NCBI GenBank assembly: GCA_031266635.1
Contig: JAISAN010000195.1
Span: 1-13,366, forward strand
DNA from: Treponema sp.
Lineage (GTDB): Bacteria > Spirochaetota > Spirochaetia > Treponematales > Breznakiellaceae
Reading direction: 5' to 3'
Length of the DNA: 13,366 nt
Shown: one piece after another, positions 6,404 to 11,755 of the stretch
How the letters are laid out: each line of letters starts with the position of its first letter
How positions within the stretch are numbered: position 1 is the stretch's first letter
The notes under the pieces: generated by a model
Told to the model about the DNA's origin: nothing
Database searches by the model: none
The model's input: only the letters and a program-made list of their open reading frames with translations
Program-made: the position numbers and the translations under genes

Positions 6404-7222
6404 CTATTTACCGATGATTGAAATGTCCGAGCCGAACCATTTGGCGCTTATCTGCCCCACTGTTCCGTCCTGGCTCATGGCCTCCAGGGTTTCCCATACT
6501 TTGTCTGCCAGGGCCAGATCGCTTTTTCTGAATCCGATGCCAAATTCCTCGGCCCCCAGGGTTTCTTCCAGAATACGGAAATCCTTGCCCGAGCGCCGGA
6601 TATTGTCATTGGCCACCACCAGATCAATAACGATGGCGTCAACGCCCTCCACATCCAGGTCCATCAGGGCGGTAAGGAAATCCTTGTATTCAATGACGCT
6701 CTTCAGGCTGGCCTTGAATTCCGGCGCGCCGTCAATGGCCTCTACCGATGAAGACCCCGCCTGGGTTCCCGCTGTTTTTCCCGCCAGGTCCGCCAACCGG
6801 GTAACCGGCGAGCCGCTCTTTACCACCACCACCTGGGCGTTTTTCAAATAGGGCTGGGTGAAGGTCAGGGCCTGTTTCCGCTCTTCGGTAATGGTAAAAC
6901 CGTTCCAGATACAGTCAATTTCCCCGGTGTTCAGCTCCTGTTCCTTGGCGTTCCAGTCTATAGGCTGGGTGATCAGTTCTATTCCCAGCCGGGAACAAAC
7001 TTCCTTTGCCAGGTCCACATCGTAGCCTACAATTTCGTTGACCTCGTTACGGAAGCCCATAGGGGGGAAAGAGTCGTCAAGCCCCAGGACCAGCGCCTTC
7101 TTGTCCAAAATGTTTTGAAGGGAATTATCTTCCCCCGCCGCCGCGGCCTGCTTTTTACAGCCCACAAACACCGCTCCCGCCGCCATCAGCGCGCATACTG
7201 CCATTATTCCAAATCGTTTCAT
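6404..7222 (-). CDS. Polar amino-acid ABC transporter, substrate-binding lipoprotein
   Basis: Periplasmic binding protein of the family 3 (cystine/lysine/glutamine) type, 272 residues. The N-terminus has a short positive start, a hydrophobic core and a lipobox-like FVGC with Cys22, so it should be a lipoprotein. The absence of Leu at -3 is acceptable in spirochaetes. Typical motifs are GYDVDLAKEV (about 66-75), GFTITEERKQALTFTQPYL (about 108-126) and a later DAIVID. These are where this family binds the alpha-amino and carboxyl groups of its ligand. A strong AGGAGG (7228-7233 on the minus strand) lies five bases before the ATG and confirms the start. It is the first gene of the importer operon and lies divergent from the racemase gene at 7330, with a leader hairpin between. 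Which amino acid is bound cannot be told from motifs. Confidence 0.94.
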   Translation of the reverse strand: MKRFGIMAVCALMAAGAVFVGCKKQAAAAGEDNSLQNILDKKALVLGLDDSFPPMGFRNEVNEIVGYDVDLAKEVCSRLGIELITQPIDWNAKEQELNTGEIDCIWNGFTITEERKQALTFTQPYLKNAQVVVVKSGSPVTRLADLAGKTAGTQAGSSSVEAIDGAPEFKASLKSVIEYKDFLTALMDLDVEGVDAIVIDLVVANDNIRRSGKDFRILEETLGAEEFGIGFRKSDLALADKVWETLEAMSQDGTVGQISAKWFGSDISIIGK

Positions 7223-7227
7223 AAGTT

Positions 7228-7233
7228 CCTCCT
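7228..7233 (-). promoter_or_regulatory. Ribosome-binding site of the binding-lipoprotein gene
   Basis: A perfect AGGAGG on the minus strand lies five bases upstream of the ATG. It is much stronger than the sites before the permease and ATPase genes, in keeping with higher expression of the binding protein. Confidence 0.85.
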
Positions 7234-7240
7234 GGAAAAA

Positions 7241-7269
7241 CTGTACCTGTTTTTTTGAAAAAAGTACAG
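7241..7269 (-). promoter_or_regulatory. AT-rich hairpin in the leader of the importer operon
   Basis: Reading the minus strand, CTGTAC, TTTTTT, then AAAAAA and GTACAG form an imperfect stem with a small bulge. The arms are at 7241-7246 and 7264-7269, with the T and A tracts between. It is followed directly by TTTTT and then the AGGAGG. That is the layout of a weak intrinsic terminator or attenuator, or of a palindromic operator. No antiterminator or riboswitch fold is evident in the short leader. Confidence 0.4.
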
Positions 7270-7292
7270 GGCGCTGAAAAGCCCGGTTGGCC

Positions 7293-7321
7293 CGGACAAT
7301 GCCGTAAAAAAACAGTATGAT
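7293..7321 (+). promoter_or_regulatory. Predicted promoter of the racemase gene, leaderless
   Basis: CGGACA (7293-7298; four of six to the -35 consensus) and TATGAT (7316-7321; five of six to the -10 consensus) are separated by exactly 17 bases. The expected transcription start, about 7 bases after the -10 box, falls at or within a base or two of the ATG at 7330. There is no Shine-Dalgarno sequence before that ATG, so the mRNA would be leaderless or nearly so. Confidence 0.55.
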
Positions 7322-7329
7322 AAAATCCC

Positions 7330-8208
7330 ATGAACTATGAAATTGTCCTCGCAGACCCGGCGAAAAATATCACGGTTTTTGTGTTGAACCCGGTGGCGGA
7401 CCAGGCCGCCGCGGCCCGGGAACTGCTGGCGGACCCCGGCTTGAAAGCCGAACAGGTGGGCTTTGTGATTCCCCCCGCCGGGGAGGGGGGGCTGTGGCGG
7501 CTGCGGATGATGGGGGGTGAGTTCTGCGGAAACGCCGCCCGGAGCTTCGGCCTTTTTGTCGCCCGGGAACAGGGGCTTGTGGGGGAACAGACTGTTTTTA
7601 TCGGTATGAGCGGCGCGGCGGAAAACCTGCCGGTAAGGGTCCATGTGGAGGAGGGGAGGGCGGTGGTGGAAGTCCCCGGCCCCCTGGCGCTTGACACCCT
7701 CGATTTTGAGGGCCGGTCCCTGCCGGTCTATGTTTTTGACGGTATCACCCATGTTATTGCCCCGGATATTTCTCCGGATACAAAGGTTTTTTCCCGAATC
7801 AGGGACAGCATCGAGGGAAAGTTTGGCCGGCCCGCAGCTGGGCAGCCTGCGGCGACCGGGCAGCCTCCGGCAGCCGGACAGCCCGTGGCAGCCGGGCTGC
7901 CTTTGGCAGCCTTGGGGGTTTTGTTTTACGATACCGCCGCCGCGTTTATGCGTCCCGGCGTGTATGTTTACGCCACCGGTTCCCTGGTCTTTGAGTCAAG
8001 CTGCGGTTCCGGTTCCGCCGCCCTGGCGCTGTGGAAGACCGGGAACCTGGGAGACGGCGAAACGGTCTGCGAGGTAAAGCAGCCGGGAGGGCTTATTGAG
8101 GTACGGGTCCGCCGCCGGGGCGGCAAAGTATGCGGCCTTTCCATCGGCGGAAAAGTGACCCTGAGCGGGCGGATAGAGTTGTCCGGAAACCGCAAGCCTT
8201 CGGTTTGA
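7330..8208 (+). CDS. DapF-family amino-acid racemase/epimerase, CntK (histidine racemase)-like
   Basis: Cofactor-independent two-cysteine epimerase of the diaminopimelate epimerase fold, 292 residues. The catalytic cysteines are Cys66 in GGEFCGNA and Cys225 in SSCGSGSA. The pattern ADPAKNITVFV, EQVGF with Glu41, MMGGEFCGNA, FESSCGSGS and QPGGLIEV follows, as I recall it, the CntK/histidine-racemase branch more closely than classical DapF (which has GNDF and ACGTGA-type motifs). So the substrate may be an amino acid other than diaminopimelate. An automatic annotation would probably say diaminopimelate epimerase. Residues 171-194 are four tandem hexapeptides of the type GQPAAx, in the linker between the two half-domains; CntK has no such insert. 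The gene is divergent from an amino-acid importer, which could supply its substrate. It has no Shine-Dalgarno sequence and probably a leaderless mRNA. The fold is secure; the substrate is inference. Confidence 0.85.
   Translation: MNYEIVLADPAKNITVFVLNPVADQAAAARELLADPGLKAEQVGFVIPPAGEGGLWRLRMMGGEFCGNAARSFGLFVAREQGLVGEQTVFIGMSGAAENLPVRVHVEEGRAVVEVPGPLALDTLDFEGRSLPVYVFDGITHVIAPDISPDTKVFSRIRDSIEGKFGRPAAGQPAATGQPPAAGQPVAAGLPLAALGVLFYDTAAAFMRPGVYVYATGSLVFESSCGSGSAALALWKTGNLGDGETVCEVKQPGGLIEVRVRRRGGKVCGLSIGGKVTLSGRIELSGNRKPSV
7840..7911 (+). repeat. Four 18-bp tandem repeats inside the racemase gene
   Basis: Four in-frame 18-base units encode GQPAAT, GQPPAA, GQPVAA and GLPLAA, preceded by a partial unit encoding RPAA. 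The unit length is a multiple of three, so changes in copy number would lengthen or shorten the linker without breaking the protein. The units have diverged at several positions, so the array is not brand new. Confidence 0.9.
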
Positions 8209-8221
8209 AGTTTCCGAACAA
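8179..8221 (+). terminator. Hairpin overlapping the racemase stop codon
   Basis: TTGTCCGGAAAC (8179-8190) pairs with GTTTCCGAACAA (8210-8221), twelve pairs including one G-U. An inner AAACCG/CGGTTT pairing is an alternative. The TGA at 8206-8208 lies in the loop region. The sequence then runs CAAGCGCTTAAAAAT without a U-run on the plus strand. It sits in the convergent gap with the outer-membrane gene and may end transcription from either side. Confidence 0.45.
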
Positions 8222-8245
8222 CAAGCGCTTAAAAATGTACCCCTG

Positions 8246-10120
8246 TTACGGGTAAACCGTAAACCCTATGGAAAAGATAAAACCCGTGCCCGCCCGGTAA
8301 ACGGCATCGTTCAGGGCCTCGTAATCTCCCTCATTACCTATCCCCGCGCTGCCATTAATGGTATACCGGGTGATCACGATGCCGGTTTCAGCGAAAACCG
8401 CAAGGGGAACATTCAGGGTTTTCAGGCTGTAGGTTCCGCCGATCTTAAGAACATGGTTCCACTGGTACACGCCGTCTTTAAGAAAATATTTTTCCGAATT
8501 TCTATCTTTGATAATTTTATCCGTCAGCGACGAACCGTCCACCCGGCCGTATCCGAAGTCAACGCCGTGATGGATCATCTGGTACTGAAAATGGGCTTTG
8601 GTTCCGGGGAGGAACATGGACTCCAGGCGAAAGAGGAATTCATCGCTGTTGGGGGGGAGGTAAAAACCCAGGGATTCGCCGTTGTTCTGGTAGGAAGTAT
8701 CCGTAGGAACCCGGTTCCAGGGGGTTTCGGTGTATTCGTGGGTATAGCAGAAGGGTTCAACCTTGGTGTACCGCATGGTAAGGAGCCCAAAGGGAAGCCA
8801 CTTGATATTGATCTTGAAACCTCCCTGGTATGCGTACATCTGGCGGTCCAGATGGAAAAACGGTTTTTGGTTCAGGTTTATCTCATCCACATAGAGACTG
8901 CCCCAGATTTTTCCGAAACCCGGTAAACGGAATTCCAGGTCCGCGAAAAGGGCAAGGTTGTCAAAATCCCCCACGTTGTTTTGGTAAAAGAAATTACTGT
9001 TTATGGGGAAGATGTAGCCCAGTTCAAAACGTTTTGGCCAGACGGTGGCGCTGCCGAAATCAAAATGAATATATTTCCCCGCTTCCACTTCCAGGAGGGC
9101 CAGGGAAAATAAATTCTGGAAAGGGTCCGCGTCACTCCACTGGTTGGTCCCTTTTTGATATTCCAGCGCGCCGGTAAGGAAGGAAAACCAGAGCCAGTCT
9201 ATAGGTACGGCGGTTCCTTCAATAGCCATAAAGGGGCGGGCCTGGGCGTTCATATACAGGCTGGAACCGTTCCCCTCGGGCCCCCAGTCCCGGCGCATCC
9301 GGCCGAAACGGAAGGCCAGGCGGTTGTCAAAAAAGCCGGCGTTTATTTCGGAGATCAACTCGTAGGCGAAGGCAAATTTATCCGGCCAGCTATGGTAACC
9401 CCCCAGGTCGGCGGGGGGAAAGACCGCCGCTTCCCAGGGTTTGGTAAAGGTATAGGGAAAGTAGGCGGGAATGGCGTAAACCGGCGAATAAGTCGGCGGA
9501 TCGTTAGGGCCGGGGAGATCATAATAATAATGATGCCCGTCGGAGTTGGGATTGCCGTCATAGGCGCCGTATTTGGGATCAATATAGGGCGGGTCCTCAT
9601 GATCCCCCAGATATTTCCGGTCTACCTGGAGAAAACCGCCGTGGAGATTAAAATTCCAGGAAAGATGGCCGCCCATGTCCCCGCCGACAAAAAGATTGCC
9701 CATATTGACCGTGGCGGTGGCCGGAGAAGGGGCCTTGACGGAGAAAACGCTTTCCCAGTTCAGCCCCGCGTCAAGAGAAAGGTGGGTTCCCGCCACAGGG
9801 CGTTCAGCATGGTATTTCCCGGTCCGGTAATCCAGGCCGTCTTTCCGCTCAAAGGAAGCCAGTATTTCCGCCACGATTTCCTGTTCCCCCGGTGAAAGGA
9901 GTTCCGGCGGAGCGTGGATAATCTCGGTGAGTTTTGCTTTTACCGTAAATTCCGGCCAGGGCTTTACCGAGGGAGGCGCTTTGACAATACCCCGCAGAAC
10001 CGCCATTTCAATAAGCCCGTAGGCGTCGTGATTCAAAGGAACCGAATTAAACTGCTGGGCTCCCAGGGTGGAACACAAAAACAGCAGGCAGAAAACAAAA
10101 CCAAAGGAAAATTTCTTCAT
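8246..10120 (-). CDS. Outer-membrane beta-barrel protein, Wzi-like (capsule assembly family fold)
   Basis: Exported protein of 624 residues. The first 21 residues are a signal peptide ending LGA, with cleavage likely before QQF. Residues about 27-90 (VPLNHDAYGLIEMAVLRGIV then a helical stretch) resemble the small N-terminal helical domain that precedes the barrel in Wzi-family proteins. The segment FRFGRMRRDWGPEGNGSSLY followed by MNAQARPF (about 271-297) matches the family's characteristic WGPG...S..NARP region. The rest is aromatic-rich and alternating, as in beta-strands, with a Pro/Tyr/Gly-rich loop at about 175-230. Several treponemal proteins of this kind have no known role, so capsule attachment should not be assumed. 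I chose ATG 10120 over an in-frame TTG six bases upstream because the signal peptide begins there. No Shine-Dalgarno sequence is seen. The copper-chaperone-like gene lies 60 bases upstream on the same strand. Confidence 0.75.
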   Translation of the reverse strand: MKKFSFGFVFCLLFLCSTLGAQQFNSVPLNHDAYGLIEMAVLRGIVKAPPSVKPWPEFTVKAKLTEIIHAPPELLSPGEQEIVAEILASFERKDGLDYRTGKYHAERPVAGTHLSLDAGLNWESVFSVKAPSPATATVNMGNLFVGGDMGGHLSWNFNLHGGFLQVDRKYLGDHEDPPYIDPKYGAYDGNPNSDGHHYYYDLPGPNDPPTYSPVYAIPAYFPYTFTKPWEAAVFPPADLGGYHSWPDKFAFAYELISEINAGFFDNRLAFRFGRMRRDWGPEGNGSSLYMNAQARPFMAIEGTAVPIDWLWFSFLTGALEYQKGTNQWSDADPFQNLFSLALLEVEAGKYIHFDFGSATVWPKRFELGYIFPINSNFFYQNNVGDFDNLALFADLEFRLPGFGKIWGSLYVDEINLNQKPFFHLDRQMYAYQGGFKINIKWLPFGLLTMRYTKVEPFCYTHEYTETPWNRVPTDTSYQNNGESLGFYLPPNSDEFLFRLESMFLPGTKAHFQYQMIHHGVDFGYGRVDGSSLTDKIIKDRNSEKYFLKDGVYQWNHVLKIGGTYSLKTLNVPLAVFAETGIVITRYTINGSAGIGNEGDYEALNDAVYRAGTGFIFSIGFTVYP

Positions 10121-10179
10121 ATACAAAGCATATAATACTTGGCCCGGAAAAACAATCTTATCGCCGATATTCCGCTTTG

Positions 10180-10383
10180 TCAGGCGGGAACTTCGTAGCC
10201 CGCTTCCACAACCGCGGCCCTCATGGCCTCAACCGTTACGCTGTCGTCGTGTTTGACTTCGGCGTTTTTGTGCTTCAGGCTGACCTTTGCGGATGATACC
10301 CCCCGTATGCCCTTCAGCGCTTCGGTAACATGTTTAACGCAATGTTCGCAGGTCATTCCCTCAATTTTTAATAAAGTTTTCAT
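10180..10383 (-). CDS. Heavy-metal-associated (CopZ-like) metal chaperone
   Basis: A stand-alone HMA domain of 67 residues, the normal size for CopZ-type chaperones. It carries the metal-binding loop GMTCEHC with Cys13 and Cys16, which binds Cu(I) or a similar soft metal, within a ferredoxin-like beta-alpha-beta-beta-alpha-beta fold. The sequence KIEGMTCEHCVKHVTEALKG and the ending VVEAGYEVPA are typical. The usual partner is a copper-exporting P-type ATPase, but none is in this window. The start is supported by AAGGAG (10389-10394 on the minus strand) five bases before the ATG. The upstream region is shared divergently with the aldo/keto reductase gene and contains an AT-rich perfect hairpin. 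The metal is inferred from the family; mercury or another metal is possible. Confidence 0.9.
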   Translation of the reverse strand: MKTLLKIEGMTCEHCVKHVTEALKGIRGVSSAKVSLKHKNAEVKHDDSVTVEAMRAAVVEAGYEVPA

Positions 10384-10410
10384 TATTGCTCCTTTTCAGC
10401 CTACTAGAGC

Positions 10411-10441
10411 CTTTTTCAAAATTCGGTTAATTTTGAAAAAG
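10411..10441. promoter_or_regulatory. Perfect 13-bp AT-rich palindrome between divergent genes
   Basis: CTTTTTCAAAATT (10411-10423) and AATTTTGAAAAAG (10429-10441) are perfect inverted repeats around CGGTT. A second GC-rich pair, GCCGCG (10441-10446) with CGCGGC (10458-10463), follows. It lies in the 123-base gap between the divergent CopZ-like and aldo/keto reductase genes, upstream of both starts. A repressor site, a promoter-associated palindrome, or a mobile palindromic repeat are all possible. I could not place a confident -35/-10 pair on either strand. Confidence 0.5.
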
Positions 10442-10506
10442 CCGCGCCGGCCATGTCCGCGGCCCGGTTAATTACTTTATGTTACACCAAATGAAGCGGA
10501 GGGTCT

Positions 10507-11718
10507 ATGTTATACCGGCTTGACAAAAATTCGGGAAACCGGCTGTCGATTCTGGGTTTTGGCTGCATGCGTTTCCCCAAGGGGCTGGGGGGCATTGACG
10601 CCAGGAAGACCGAAGAGCTGATCATGAAGGCTGTCCGGGGAGGGATCAATTACTTTGATACCGCCTGGATCTATCCGGGGAGCGAAGAGGTTCTGGGCGC
10701 CATTCTGGAAAAGAACCGGGTCCGGGAAAAAGTGTTTATCGCCACCAAGCTCCCGGTGGTGTTTCTCAAGGGCCCCGGGGATTTTGACAAATATTTCAAC
10801 CAGACGCTGGAGCGGCTGCGGACCTCGTACATTGATTATTACCTTATGCACATGCTTACCGGTATAGAACTCTGGGAAAAACTCAAGTCCTGGGGTATTG
10901 AGCGGTGGATTGCCGAAAAAAAACAGGCCGGCCATATCCGGCAGATTGGGTTTTCCTACCACGGCAGCCTGGACGGGTTTCTCAAAATAAGCGGCAGCTA
11001 CCCCTGGGAGTTTTGCCAAATCCAGTACAACTATTCGGATGAAAATTTCCAGGCCGGGGTAAAGGGCCTGCGGAAAGCGGCGGAGACCATGCCCGTGGTT
11101 ATTATGGAACCCCTGCTGGGCGGGAAACTCGCCGGGGGGCTCCCCCGGAAGGCGGTGGAAATTTTCCGCCAGGCCCGGCCCGAATGGTCCCCCGCCGCCT
11201 GGGCCCTGAACTGGCTGTGGAACCAAGAGGAGGTGGGCCTCCTCCTTTCGGGAATGAACAGCGACGCGCAGCTTGAGGAAAACCTGGCCCTGGCGGACAA
11301 GGCCCGGCCGGGGATGCTTGGCCCCGAAGACCTGGGCGTCTACCGCCGGGTTCTTGAGTCCCTGAACCAGGGCCGCCAGATTCGCTGTACCGGCTGTAAC
11401 TACTGTATGCCCTGCCCCAAAGGGGTCAATATCCCCGGCTGTTTTGCCGCGTATAACGTTTCGTATTCCATCGGCTTTGTGGAAGGGATGAAGCAGTTTG
11501 TTACCAGCATTGCCCTTACCTCCGAGCATTCAAACAGTCCCGGCCACTGCGTCAAGTGCGGGGCCTGCGAAAAACACTGCCCCCAGCATCTGCCCATCAT
11601 CAAAAACCTGGGGCAGGTACGGAAGCGGATGGAGCCGCTCTGGTTCCGGATCCTGGGCCGTATCGTCCGGGCCTTTTTGGGGAAAAACCGGAAGCCGGAA
11701 GCCGCGAAGGCCTCCTGA
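10507..11718 (+). CDS. Aldo/keto reductase with C-terminal 2x[4Fe-4S] ferredoxin domain
   Basis: Predicted oxidoreductase of 403 residues. Residues 1-285 form an aldo/keto reductase (TIM-barrel) domain with the catalytic tetrad Asp51, Tyr56 (in FDTAWIYPGSE), Lys81 (ATKLP) and His115 (YLMHML). The C-terminal part has two [4Fe-4S] motifs: CTGCNYCMPCP (Cys294, 297, 300, 303) and CVKCGACEKHCP (Cys348, 351, 354, 358). This fused family is common in anaerobes and is thought to pass electrons between iron-sulfur carriers and a carbonyl or related substrate. The true substrate is unknown. The start has GGAGGG only three bases before the ATG, a short spacing. It is divergent from the CopZ-like gene and convergent with the chemotaxis gene, so it is probably monocistronic. 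The basic C-terminal tail (FLGKNRKPEAAKAS) has no recognised function. Confidence 0.93.
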   Translation: MLYRLDKNSGNRLSILGFGCMRFPKGLGGIDARKTEELIMKAVRGGINYFDTAWIYPGSEEVLGAILEKNRVREKVFIATKLPVVFLKGPGDFDKYFNQTLERLRTSYIDYYLMHMLTGIELWEKLKSWGIERWIAEKKQAGHIRQIGFSYHGSLDGFLKISGSYPWEFCQIQYNYSDENFQAGVKGLRKAAETMPVVIMEPLLGGKLAGGLPRKAVEIFRQARPEWSPAAWALNWLWNQEEVGLLLSGMNSDAQLEENLALADKARPGMLGPEDLGVYRRVLESLNQGRQIRCTGCNYCMPCPKGVNIPGCFAAYNVSYSIGFVEGMKQFVTSIALTSEHSNSPGHCVKCGACEKHCPQHLPIIKNLGQVRKRMEPLWFRILGRIVRAFLGKNRKPEAAKAS

Positions 11719-11755
11719 CGGGTTTTGGGCTTTTGAACAGGCCCGGCGCCCTTCA

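Noticed and set aside
9155..9895. Plus-strand open frame of 246 codons opposite the outer-membrane protein gene
   Set aside because: The minus-strand gene has a clear signal peptide and Wzi-like motifs over its whole length. The antisense frame looks like a glycine-rich shadow.
11719..11755. Terminator between the aldo/keto reductase and chemotaxis genes
   Set aside because: Only a 4-bp GGGC/GCCC pairing with a long loop is present, which is too weak to call.
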